Notes under the pieces: model-generated
Databases searched by the model: none
What the model was told of the DNA's origin: nothing
What the model saw: only the letters and a program-made list of their open reading frames with translations
Translations under genes and position numbers: made by a program
Assembly: GCA_903632075.3 (NCBI GenBank)
Contig: CAHIKZ030002090.1
Span: forward strand, 1,752,001-1,816,000
DNA: 64,000 nucleotides
Source: Acanthosepion pharaonis
Taxonomy: Eukaryota; Mollusca; Cephalopoda; Sepiida; Sepiidae
Direction: 5' to 3'
Shown: positions 10,080 through 21,009 of the stretch, one piece after another
Position numbering within the stretch: position 1 is the stretch's first letter
Layout of the letters: every line of letters starts with the position of its first letter

Positions 10080-11320
10080 AAATGGAAAAAATGTCAATTT
10101 CAAATCTTTTCTTTGTACCAAGTTCTAAAAATAACAAACAGCATTCATATTTATTATTGTTGTTATTGCAATATTTTTTTTAAAGTTGTTAAGCTCAAAT
10201 ATTTAACGATCCGATAGGAAATTTCTATTGATATCTTATTGTCATAGAACTCGCCATGAGCTTACTCAATCATTAACTGAAGAATTAAGATTCACCAGAA
10301 ATTTAAATCAGAAAACGGTGAAATTTCAATAGTAATGCTAGTCATACATTGGGGAGTTCATATAATCGAGTTATTTTTTTATAACTTTATACGACGGTGA
10401 AGATTGCTAACATGTAAAATATATACAAATATGCAAGTCAAGCGCTATGTTAGTTGCTTTAATGTGTGGCTTGCACGTAAATTATGTGTATTTTCATGTT
10501 TCAATCGCAATTTAAATGAACATGTTTCATTATTTTTTTTTTTAGGAATCTGTTTAGGATTGGATTTCCGGTTCTTTCTAAAGTATTTTTTCAATATATT
10601 TCATTCCCAGTATCCCCTTGCATTTTATTGGCATCATCGCCTTGCTTAGAGGAGTGGGTAGCTTGATTAAAATATGTTAATGAAACAGAGGTTTATTAAT
10701 TTCCCCGTCTATTGTATCAGAATTCCGGCAGGAGACTTGGACTGTAAATCAAGAGAAATTTAAGCGAGAGAAACAATTACAACAATAATAATATGTACAC
10801 AGTTAATAAACCGAGGGATTTCATGCGTCGTAATAAAATTCGTAGCTTAGTTTGATGTATAAATTTCAAAGGAAAGAAAATTTTACGAATTTTTTTTTAT
10901 CTTATCTCAATTTTCCAATTAAATTTCCAAGTCAGATACAAAGAAAACATTAAAGAAAAACGCACTTAGATTAGCGTAAATATTGCAAGGAATATTTCTG
11001 AATAATACTAGGGGAATCTTAAAACTGTCATTAAAGTTTACTCAGCTATTTATTGCTTGCGAAGTGAATCGTTTACAACTCTTAGAAAAATAAACCCGGA
11101 AGCTTGTAAAAGAGCTTCAACCTGAATTCGCATAAAGTTTAAACACTGGCATTTCTCATTTTGTTTGTTACTGGAAAAATAAGAAAATAGTAGAGAATAG
11201 TCGATGACGAATGGATTTATTACAAGAATTCAAAACAAAACGACGGGAGTAATTATCTGCTGCGAGATTTTATTTATTTATTTAATCGGTGTTTCTGTTC
11301 TTCGCAGCTCCCAAACCGGT
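10080..11320. other. No recognisable feature
   Basis: AT-rich DNA without a supportable element or open frame. Confidence 0.5.
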
Positions 11321-11354
11321 ATTTTAGGAATTAATCACGTATAAACAATATGAA

Positions 11355-11410
11355 TTAGAAGTAAAAACAAAACGCCAACGGCGAGATTCGAACCCACACC
11401 CCAGAAAATA
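11355..11410 (-). repeat. tRNA-like B-box remnant
   Basis: The minus strand carries GTGGGTTCGAATCTCGCC, a very good pol III B box with flanking T-stem pairing, but no A box or acceptor partner lies at the right distance upstream. Probably the 3' half of a tRNA-derived SINE or pseudo-tRNA. Confidence 0.5.
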
Positions 11411-11879
11411 AGGCACGAAATTTATAAACTTGCTGGGAGTTAATTCGTTTTCATAAAGATCATAACATAGAAGTTCTCGATGAAAGTTGCGGTGATATGT
11501 AAGCAAAAGTTAGATTAAATAAACATCAACTAAAAAAGAATAATATTTATAAATTTAATAGACATCGGGATTTTTTACTTTGTTAATAAAGTTAAAAACT
11601 CGGTCTGATGTATATTTCAAAGCAAAGAAATGTGGATTTGTTGTTTGTTTGCTTTTCGGCAAATTGGATTTTGACCTTATCGCTATGGATCTTGGTCATA
11701 TCTCAATTTGCTTGAGATAAATGAAAAATCAATAAAATTAATAGAAAGTCTCATATAATGAAAGCTTTTCAAGAAACGTAATTAGATTGATGGATATTTT
11801 CTCAGCAACATGTCTGCACAATACTATGGAAATCTTAGAAGTGTGTTTTAAAATTTACTTAGATGTGTAGAATAAAAAT

Positions 11880-12045
11880 AATAAACAGCACTTACCGGTG
11901 TAAAGGTCCCAGCTAGCGTCCAGCTGGCAGACAAAAATAAAGCAGGTTGTAACTTAATACAAACCCTGCAAACTAACTGATGAATCAAGCTGGTATTTAT
12001 ATAGAAATACCTCCACTCAGGTACCAGCAGCCAATCACAGCCCAA
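11880..12045 (-). promoter_or_regulatory. Candidate pol II promoter and first exon
   Basis: Read on the minus strand: a CCAAT-like GTGATTGGCTG (about 12,030), a TATA box TATATAAATA (12003-11994), an initiator-like TCAGTT about 25 bp downstream (11980-11975), then about 80 bp ending in CCG followed by a consensus splice donor GTAAGT (11895-11890). Spacing and order fit a TATA promoter with a short non-coding first exon. I cannot identify the downstream exon. It could be a host gene start, or the promoter of an unrecognised retroelement. Inference from motifs only. Confidence 0.33.
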
Positions 12046-12059
12046 GCAATGGCCTATCC

Positions 12060-13550
12060 CACTTTAGCACAATGAGATGCTCCATGGCAACATAAATAGC
12101 TCTCTTTCTAAAGGTTGGATTATTATTCACTTAGCTTGCTCCACAACTGAGTGTTTATCTCTACCACGTGATTTTTCTACAAGATGAATGCCATATTAGT
12201 TGTCAAACACGCTCAGAAGAGTATAAACTATATTACCTATATACAACCGTTTGCTAAAATCAATGATTAAAAATGGCTTCAATCGGATGAACTCTCTAAA
12301 TTTTAAAGGAGACAATTCTCCACCAAGTCTTGTAGAATACTGCTACAGAAATCACAAAGAAACGACGTCGTTTGAAGACTTCAGATAAGAGCAACAGCTA
12401 AAATGGATATCACATGTAACTAGAAGGGAAAATAACGAGACAATAAAGATATTGGCTTTCCACACTACCAAAAACAAAGTGTTAGGAAGGTAACTTTCAT
12501 TAATACTAGAAAGAGATATAATATTTAGTGGACTTGAGAACCTTATTTTTAGGAAAAGAAGATGTTTCAGGAAAAATATTTTGTAAATTTCAATCGACAG
12601 TAACGTTAACTGCTTGATCAATGAATGGAGAATATTTCCTATATGGAAACGGTTATTTTCACCATTAACGTTAATGTTGTGAAATGATTTGTTTAAAATT
12701 CTCAGGAAAAAATTCAGAAATTCAGAAAATGGTTCGAAATCCGTGTTTTTCATGCTGAATTTCAAAGCAGACAAACGAATTCTCTCACGCTTGCAGAATT
12801 AGCGCCACAGAATCTTCCTACGCCATTCCGAAAGCTTACGAAATATAATAACCAAAATGAACACGACAAGTCAAATATTGAGAGACAAATACGTTGCGGT
12901 TTATCCCCATGGTGACTGACATAGGCCCATTTCGTGTCGGAAAATAAATCAAAGATCGGGTAGCACAAAATCCACGCTTAAAAACATTATCAAGATAAAA
13001 GCCATTTATGTAGGGAAAAAGAATCATAAATAACTCAACATGTTATCTGATTGTTTGAAAGCAGAAAAAAAATAGTACAAAAAAATTACAAACGAACGCA
13101 TGTATGAATCGTCAAGTGTCGGCATAATTTTATTTTGATAAATTGTTGGCGACTACATTACGACTACTACCACTTCTGACGTCATCCCTCTACCACTCTT
13201 ATCATCACGCATTCTAATAATAAACGCTAAGGCGACTGTAACGTCTGTCCTAAATAGCCCTATGAGATTCTCTGAAATTACGCGACCAACGAGATAATAC
13301 GAGATTTTCAAGTGAGCGCGTGATACTAAAGCCAGTATCGGCAATGAATGATGAATTTCAACAATTTAATATACCAGAGTGTCACTGCACTGAGATTATC
13401 TTCGTTTTAAATAAATACAGTATATACGAAAAGTATTCGAAATACAACTTAATATAATAAGGGGCAATGTAACTACTATCAACCACAGACAAGCAACCCG
13501 ACTAAAGCAGAGGCGTCCAGGATTTGAAAACAAAAGAAAATGACAAGAAA
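12060..13550. other. No recognisable gene
   Basis: The 140-codon minus-strand frame at 12352-12774 shows no domain I know. A short stretch near 12,165-12,190 (ACCACGTGATTTTTCTACAA) recurs near 14,371-14,390, suggesting a diverged dispersed repeat. Confidence 0.45.
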
Positions 13551-13551
13551 A

Positions 13552-13690
13552 AAATTATAGCGTAAAGCTTATAGGCGCGGAAAATGAAATCGGCGAGCAA
13601 AGTTCAAATCCCGGACTACATTGTGGCGTTCACTTTCGCATTCATGACCTTGGGAAAGCCAAGAAACATTATCTTCTACATCTACAAGTT
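13552..13690 (+). mobile_element. tRNA-derived SINE with the shared tail
   Basis: Head TAGCGTAAAGCTTATAGGCG (A-box region), B-box-like AAGTTCAAATCCCGG, then GTTCACTTTCGCATTCATGACCTTGGGAAA, the same tail start as in the 5S-type SINEs. The copy at 59,575 has an almost identical head. Confidence 0.7.
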
Positions 13691-13784
13691 GAATAGTGTG
13701 TTAGACTGGGGCCTTTAGTGTTGGCTAGAACCCAGTCTAGGCGAACGATAATCCTGAATTCTAAACTGTAGGAAATGTAACTTG

Positions 13785-14165
13785 ACCAAGAACTCGTGGC
13801 AATTTCCAGATAATGAAGAAAAGAAGTTTACAGAGAAGGGAACATGAAACAACTCTACAATCTTTCCCAAGACAATGTGGGAATTCACAGACAATAAAGA
13901 TAAGGATTATGGGGACAAAGCAACAAGAAATCCTTCTGTAATCGTTCCCAAGAAGACATAGAAATTTACGGATGATAAAGAAAAGGAATCTGTGGAGAAG
14001 GCAACAGGAAACCACTCTGTTATATTTTCTAAGAACTCATGGCAATTCACAGATAGTAAAGAAAATGAGTCTGCAGAGAAGGCAATAGGAATCACTCTAA
14101 AATCTTTCCTAGGAACTCATGTCAATTCACTGATAAGAAAAAAGGAGTATGTGGAGAGTCATGAC
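13785..14165 (+). repeat. 81-bp minisatellite, about 4.5 units
   Basis: Units begin near 13787, 13869, 13950, 14030 and 14111. Each contains a version of AACTCATGGCAATTCACAG, AAAGAAAAGGA and GAGAAGGCAACAGGAA. Successive starts are 80-82 bp apart. Frames through it are by-products of the repeat. Confidence 0.9.
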
Positions 14166-14169
14166 CGTC

Positions 14170-15280
14170 TACATGCTGTAGGAACAAGTTGTTAAAATGT
14201 AATTACAGTTATAGTAATTGGTACTTTTAAAAAGTGAATCTTAAGCAGGTATAGTCCCCTACTTAATAAAATTTGCGCAACATAATCTTTTTCTAGGTTA
14301 GTAGGAAGCTAGAAAGGAGACACCCATAAATTCCACCATAGAAATGCAGACATTAGTTTTAAAATAACACCACGTGATTTTCTACAAAACTCCTGCCATA
14401 GTTGATTATCAAATCATTAGTTAAAACATATACGTGTTCAATACCCGGATCCTGCTAGAATTAAGTAACTTCTTTTTCAGTGGAAGAGACGTAAATGCAA
14501 TACAAAGGTGAGTAAAACCCGTTAATATAAACTGGTATGAGGCAATCCCAAAGTATCGAGAGCCGAATGAGAACAATCTACGTGATTTAATTATGGTTCC
14601 AAGTCAAAATTCCGAGTGAGTTACTGATTACGACCTATGATAAAACGTCCGAAACGTCGTGCGTATAAAAACCGAATCTGATCCGAATAGAATGATAATT
14701 CCGATATACAATTCGGTATTTGTTGTACAAAATGTACCACATGAGATCGTTGGTCTGAAAAAAGAAAGAAGATATATACTTGGAGATATGTTTTTACCAG
14801 AGAAGATCTACAACACATACTCACGCACTAGCGCGAAAATTGACGCACATATATAGAAATACATACATGGGAATGCGCTAGAAAAACTAATTGCTTTGGG
14901 ATTTGGGGTTTGAGTAGATCAACCGAAATTGGCTTGAAGATCCGATCTGTTGGAAAAGACAAGAGGAAAAGTGCAAGAGAGGATGAATATAGTTGTCTTC
15001 ACCGACCAGAGACAGAAAGTGAAAAAGAAAAGAAAGTGTGAATATCTTTAAAAAAAATCAATCACGGAATATATTGAACGAAAGCGTGGTGCTCCCAATG
15101 AAAACAAAAGAAATGAAGACAAATATTCTCATATTCTTTAAGGACTGATTTGACATTTCTTCAGAAACTCAGAAAAGTGATTTGCATACAAAAGAAGAAT
15201 ATAACGGAAAATTCACCATTAAAGAAAGAAAAAAAACTATAACTGAGAAAGGTTTGTAATGTAATTTATCTGGTGAAGAA
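14170..15280. other. No recognisable gene
   Basis: Only short open frames with no domain. Holds the second copy of the ACCACGTGATTTTCTACAA stretch (about 14,371). Confidence 0.45.
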
Positions 15281-15283
15281 TGT

Positions 15284-15339
15284 AGAAGAAGAAGAAGAAG
15301 AAGAAGAAGAAGAAGAAGAAAAAGAAGAAAAAGAAGAAA
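15284..15339. repeat. (GAA)n microsatellite
   Basis: Trinucleotide array of about 18 units. The sequence just to its right (15,340-15,412) matches 27,874-27,957, where GAA units again precede it. Confidence 0.93.
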
Positions 15340-15718
15340 TAAAGGTAGTCGTAGAGAAGTAAAAAATAGGCGATAGAGGGGATCTCAGTTGTTGTTGGTC
15401 GTACTGATTCTCCTCCTCCTCCTCCTTCTCCTAGTTATTGCTGTGAGAGACCAAGAAAACTCATTGTAACACCAAAAATGAACCGAACGCAAGCTTTATA
15501 GAAGCATTCACCAACTTAAACAAGGAGATCACCCAAAAGAGTTTCAGGAGATACCGAAGTCGTCTGGAGTCCGTTGTTGAAGCCAATGGAGTGATTTTAT
15601 TGAATATATTTACTCTTTAGTGTCCTAAATTATTTTTTGTGTAATTATGGTAAATATATCTGTCAAAATGAGATGTCAGTGTTATTTTTATTTTTACATA
15701 ATTTAGACGACAATTTAT

Positions 15719-15724
<6 letters not shown>
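15340..15724. repeat. Dispersed repeat of unknown class
   Basis: 15,346-15,412 matches 27,874-27,957 (GTCGTAGAGAAGTAAAA, GATAGAGGGGA, TCGTACTGATT). 15,543-15,724 matches 35,443-35,619 (GAAGTCGTCTGGAG, GTTGTTGAAGCCAATG, TTTACTCTTTAGTGTCCTAA, ATGGTAAATATATCTGT, TTTAGACGACAATTTATCC). Probably pieces of one interspersed element ending at the (TA)n on the right. No coding sequence seen. Confidence 0.8.

Positions 15725-15761
<37 letters not shown>
15721..15761. repeat. (TA)n microsatellite
   Basis: TA array at the right end of the dispersed repeat. Confidence 0.95.
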
Positions 15762-15766
<5 letters not shown>

Positions 15767-15902
15767 GGAAAAAGTCTGACAATTATTTTGTGCCTTAACG
15801 TCATTTGTTTACATTTGATAAGCCATGAGCAGATATGAATGTACGTGAGAGATTCTTGGAAGATTCAAATTTAAAGACAGTAAAATCGACTTTGCTAATC
15901 GA

Positions 15903-15995
15903 ACGTTCCTCTATGGGCGAAACGGTTATGGCATGTCAGGTTGTATGAAGGTTCCGTATAGGATACAGGTTCGATTTCTGTCGGAGGGCAAAAAA
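15903..15995 (+). mobile_element. tRNA-derived SINE
   Basis: A tRNA-like head with CTATGGGCGAAACGGTTATGG (A-box region) and CAGGTTCGATTTCTGTCGG (B box plus T-stem closure), followed by A-rich sequence and then a (TA)n. The acceptor arms pair only partly. SINE head rather than a gene. Confidence 0.55.
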
Positions 15996-16039
15996 ATTTC
16001 TATGAAATTTTCTCGAACATTTTTATTTTATTTTTTATA

Positions 16040-16150
<111 letters not shown>

Positions 16151-16364
16151 TTAAATATTTTTAATACATAGGTACAATGATAAAAGAAATGCATATATAA
16201 AATACTGCCACTCGTCAAAGTTTAAAAGGGAAACCGAAACGGAAGATTGTAGAAAATCTTAGACATTCATTTTCTTAGACAGAAAATCTTAGACATTTAT
16301 AAAATTATTTTCTTCGAAAATGTTTTCAGGATAATATGTTTCTCAATTTCATGGGACAAAATAA

Positions 16365-16860
16365 CATACTTGTTCTTCATTTTGGGGCCTTATTTCAAGG
16401 AAAAAAACGTCCAGACGGTTGTATATAATTGGTCACGATTTTAAGGAAAAAAAAGCTTACAGGTTTGTCCATCTGTGGTATTTATTTCAATGGAAAACAA
16501 CATGTCGGTTTGTCACCTCCGGTATTTATTTGAAGGGAAAACAACATAATTGTTTGTACATCTTTTGGTATTGATATAATAGGAAAAACAGTATTATGGT
16601 TTGTCGAATTCTGTATTTATTTTAAGGGAGACAAAACAACATATGGGTTTGTCCATCTTTAGTATTTATTTCAAGGGAAAACAGCATAATGGTTTGTACA
16701 CTTTTGGTATTTATTTCAATGGAAAAACAGCATAATGCTTTTTTTTTCTTCTAATTTTGTATTTATTTCAAGAGAAAACAAAACAGCACAATTGTTTGTC
16801 CACATATGAGAATTTTTTCAAGGGAAATAGCACCATAATTGAGTTTCTTTTAAAAGCATT
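16365..16860 (+). repeat. Degenerate minisatellite, about 50-60 bp unit
   Basis: About nine diverged units share TATTTATTTCAAGGGAAAA, ACAACATAATGGTTTGT and CATCTTTGG. Spacing between units varies from about 45 to 65 bp, and the array decays at both ends. Confidence 0.88.
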
Positions 16861-16864
16861 TCGT

Positions 16865-18150
16865 GATACAAAATTCACAAACTATTCCTTTAGAATTAGT
16901 GCTTGCATAATTAAATAAAACACGTTATTTTCTTTCAGATTCGACAAAATACTCAATATTTATTTTTTTAAAAATCATTTGTAATTTTTCAGTGCAGTTT
17001 TGAAATTAGTCCAATAGCTTTTTCTCACAACAGTTTATTTTATTAAATAAAAAGATGTTTGAAGAGTTTAAAAAATGTAAAGTTTGATATCATTTTCGAG
17101 TGTGAACTATTTTTAAAAGAATTATATTTCAGTTTTTCCTCTTAGCAACTCTTAGATTATTTCGGTGTAGATGTACAAAAGGAAATAATTCTGACATCTC
17201 GCTTTGACTGATTCCAATTCCGTATTGGTGGAGTATTATGATATTAATCTAATTTCATATCTCCCGTTTAGGCTATATAAAAATAAAAATTATTCATTAT
17301 ACTAAGTTTAGTATAGCGTATAGAATAATAAAAATGTATTCTTAGACTATTAGTTATATAAGGTTAAAGAAAATTTAGTTTTATGTATAAATAACAAATT
17401 CTTAATTATCGCACTGTTGGTCTTCCGTACTTCTTTAGGTGTTATTTTTTCAGCGTTTTTTCGGAAAGGAGTAGAATGGCTGTATTTAATACTTTATCCT
17501 TTGATCTCACAAGTTAGTATCCGTAAATAAAATGTTATTTTCATTCCGTTACAAGTAAAAGGTAAGCATTATTTTTAGAAAATCCAGTTATTTACTCCTT
17601 AAATTCATTAATAAACTTCGAAACACATCACTAGGAAAATATTGGTTTTTAAAAAGAATTTTAAATTACTTACTTACATATTTCGTCTACGATGACGCAT
17701 CCGAGTGACGAAAAGATGCACTGACTCTTTAAAAAATGATTAAAAAGTTTATTTATACACGGAAATTTTTTTTTTGCATAAGGATTAGCTTTTGATCATT
17801 ATGTTCTAAATAGAATAAACGTAAGTTCAAAGAAGGCATTTAAAATATTTTAAATGTGTTAATATATTGATTCCTCGAATAACACTAAATTTGTCAGAAG
17901 AAGACATTCACCTTAAACGTAGGAAAAAAGTTTAACTTTTTGGAATTAAATTGCAAACTGATATCACACTAATGGTCTTTCCATATAAATAATTGTAATT
18001 CCGGGGTGAAAATTTATACCAATTTTAGTATTTACCATATAATAATTGTTAAAGGTGAAGGTAATTCCAAAATCAAGCAAACAACAGAAATCGTTTGCTT
18101 AGGGAGATTCATATTCATTAAAATAACATAAAATATGTATGCCCCCCCCT
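16865..18150. other. No recognisable feature
   Basis: Very AT-rich DNA with no open frame or element I can support. Confidence 0.5.
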
Positions 18151-18164
18151 TTTTGTGCACTTTT

Positions 18165-18505
18165 TTTTCTAGGTAAGTTTTTTCAAAATAACTATTATAT
18201 TTTTATTTACACTATTTACATTGTTCGGACTGTTGTCCTCGTCTTTGTTGCCATATTCATATTCACGACGTATCGGCCGTTGTACACTGCGGCCTTCTTC
18301 AGGTGATTGGAATTTCGAACTGAACCCTTTATTTCGTCCACCGGTGTAGATTGTTCTAGTCCAACGACTCATCTTGATGTCTCAGTTATCTCCCTTTAAC
18401 TCAACTCTGCATGTAGCCAGGTATTGACCTCACAACTATTTGGGTCAAGGCACTGGATTCAACCAACGTTTTGACATCTGTCCTTAGGACACTAGTCTAT
18501 GAATT
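18165..18505 (-). mobile_element. PLE family A 3' tail with tRNA-like segment
   Basis: Minus strand, in order: a tRNA-like stretch (about 18505-18405) with GTTGGTTGAATCCAGTG and a B-box-like GTGAGGTCAATACC; GGGAGATAACTGA; then the tail with ACGAAATAAAGGGTTCAG, CACCTGAAGAAGGCC, CGGCCGATACGTCGTGA and GTCCGAACAATGTAAATA. The CTGAAGA / hairpin / GA(A/T)A / CGTC order resembles the hammerhead ribozyme of PLE terminal repeats. This tail lies directly downstream of a GIY-YIG remnant in the same orientation, which ties the family to Penelope-like elements. The frame through the tail is not a protein. Confidence 0.75.
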
Positions 18506-18599
18506 GTAGGAAATTATATACCTAATGTCTCAGTAATTATTATTTTTACCAGAGCTCATATTGCAATTTTGTTGTTGTTATTGCTTTTCTCTAACACTC

Positions 18600-19030
18600 C
18601 GTATTACTGGTTCCCACACTGTAGTCATTTCTATGCTTGGTTGGCTTAGGAGATTTTTGCGGGTTAGCATGCACGCTGATTCCTTAAGTTTTTTTATTTT
18701 TCAGTGATGTTCTCTGTCTATTAAATCAACTTCATCTCACAGAGGTCGGTGATCTCACTTTTTGCTACATATGTGGTCAGGTGCGCCTGATTTTTCTATT
18801 TCCCCTCGTGTTACGAATTTACGGTGTTCCTACGGGACGGCCTGTTTCTCTTTTATATTTCTTATCACATCTGCATGGGATGGCGTACACACAGTGCTTA
18901 ATCATTTTCTTCTCTATGGGAGGTCTTACTCGGAAAAGGTGTCTGCGAAGTGTTGAACCAAACTTGAAGGTCGTCCTGATGCTATATGGACCACAGATCT
19001 TTTGTAATTTTTCTGATAATCCCTTCACAT
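18600..19030 (-). pseudogene. Penelope-like element GIY-YIG endonuclease remnant
   Basis: The minus strand reads FKFGSTLRRHLFRVRPP, then IPCRCDKKYKRETGRP, the characteristic PLE lead into the GIY-YIG nuclease (Cys-Xaa-Cys linker, then GET-R). After frame breaks it continues DLIDREHH, KKLKESACMLTRKNLLSQPS and TTVWEPVI, the usual end of that domain. In live PLEs the domain nicks target DNA for reverse transcription. Here stops and shifts separate the pieces, and I could not find the upstream reverse transcriptase, so the copy is 5' truncated and dead. Confidence 0.87.
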
Positions 19031-19034
19031 AGGG

Positions 19035-19355
19035 TAAATCCGTCCTGGGTATGACGATAAACTACATCCGCGTCCTTGGTAAAACAATAAAGTACGTCCA
19101 ACAGCAAGGCTTTTGATCAGGTTTTGAGGAGCGTGGAACAAACTCTTAAATGCTGATGTTCCCAGGTCTACCCTGACCTGGGGTGGTAGCACCTGTTAGG
19201 GTCCCAGCTATGGGCAAATAATCATCCCCTAAAACTGGGGTCAGAACACTATGAAAGTGTAAAAATAGGTTTTAATACCAGAAAAACTTTGTAAAAAATA
19301 TTACAAGCAATACATTTTTTAAAAAAAGCGAAGGAAAATTCTTACCAGAAATAGA
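19035..19355. other. Unclassified, possible repeat
   Basis: Contains TACCCTGACCTGGGGTGG near 19,170 with short GC-rich inverted bases. No element recognised. Confidence 0.4.
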
Positions 19356-19359
19356 TTTT

Positions 19360-19492
19360 TGAAGGAAACATATTAGCAGAAATAGATTTTTTGAAAAAAA
19401 TATTACCATCAATGAAAATTTTGTCAGCATTAAATAACCATTTGAGGTTGATAGGCCATAAAACAAAACAAAACAAACAAATACATACTGAA

Positions 19493-19543
<51 letters not shown>

Positions 19544-20035
19544 TAAAAGACTGAGATAGATAGATAAAAAATATAGCCAGCGATAATAATCTTGTCGAAA
19601 TTAACCCACTGAGGTTGATATGCAGTAAAACAAACCAAACCAAACAAATATATATTGAGATAGTGTTATACTAGAACATACCTATTTTATTGTAATAGAC
19701 TCTCCCACATATAATAAATAGTAGTAGTAGCAGTCGCCAGTGGGGCTCAGTGAGTTGGAGAGTCTGTCGATGTCGGACATTAAAGTATCAACCACCACAA
19801 CTAGATTGCTGCGTCATTAACTATTATTTCAAGTTCCTAACGTTTTTTACGTCGAAACTTTTTAGGACCGATTCAGTGAAATACAAGCCTTCACTGTGAA
19901 AACTACTCTACAATAGATAGATAGATAGATAAATAAAAAAATATTACCAGCAATAATAATCTTGTTGAAATTAAATAACCCATTAAGGTGTTGATATGCC
20001 GTAAAAGAAAACAATCCAAACCACAATAGGGTAAA
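19360..20035. repeat. Interrupted tandem repeat with GATA arrays
   Basis: Three diverged units (about 19,395-19,490, 19,560-19,665 and 19,930-20,030) share AAAAATATTACCAGCAATAATAATCTTGT, TTGAGGTTGATATGCCGTAAAA and ACAAACCAAACAAA, each next to a GATA/TAGA array. Intervening DNA separates the second and third units. Confidence 0.8.
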
Positions 20036-20039
20036 AACA

Positions 20040-20804
20040 GACCGAATCTGTTTTCTAAGAGTTGCTATTCTTTTGCATCCTTCTATCCCAATCTGTCGGA
20101 ACTGTTGTCATGCACCCAGGGTTGTTGTTACATTGTACTGTGCTGCTTATACTGACCATTTGTTCATATGTCTCTGGGTCGCCACTTATTGATCGATGTT
20201 TCAAGCTGCGGATGATCCCGTATGCGTGCTAGGAGTTGAAGTTGAGGTATTGTTCGGTGAATGTTGGCTTGCGCTATACGGATGAAGTAGAAAAATCAAG
20301 GGAAACAGTAACGTCAAACTAGCGTGCATTTATTTATTTATTTACCGTCAAGTTTTCCAGTCATTCAGATTAATTGGTACAATAACACATCCACATAGCC
20401 TCTTCAAATAGTTGCCAAGCATCCGAGATATTTGTTTATGAAAAAAGTTCTAATGTAGCGTATTGAATATTAAATAATGTTGTTATAATAATATGAATAT
20501 TTATTATTTAATAATAGTAATTATTATTTACATAATAGTTGAAATATAATATGCAAGTGTTAGTTTATATATGCTGACTGATATGAAAAAGTGCAATGAA
20601 AACAAATACTGAATTTCCGGCAAAAAATGACGTTAAAAAATCTAGCTCAAGTATTTGTCTAATTTTAATTAAATTTAGCTCTGCATACGGAAGATGTTCA
20701 AGGTATATATGCTCCTAAGTTGCTTGGCGTATTATGCATCGTTTAAGCTGTATCTCATATGCATACATAGATTAGAGGTTTATTATTATTATATAGATAG
20801 AGAT

Positions 20805-20845
<41 letters not shown>

Positions 20846-21005
20846 GCATAGCCAGTAGCGTAATAATAATAATAATTGTCTTGGACACACTAAAAATGAA
20901 CCAAAGGGTAGGTTTGTAGAGAGATGGAAGAGAATGTTGGACATGTAATCAGTGGCTGTAGACTGCTGTCAAAGAGAGAGACAGTACAAAAGACGTTATG
21001 GTAAA
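20040..21005. other. No gene; (TAA)n at 20806-20842
   Basis: Includes a trinucleotide TAA array of about 12 units. The rest shows nothing supportable. Confidence 0.5.
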
Positions 21006-21009
21006 TGTA

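Noticed and set aside
11355..11410. tRNA gene on the minus strand
   Set aside because: Good B box and T stem, but no A box or acceptor partner within about 90 bp.
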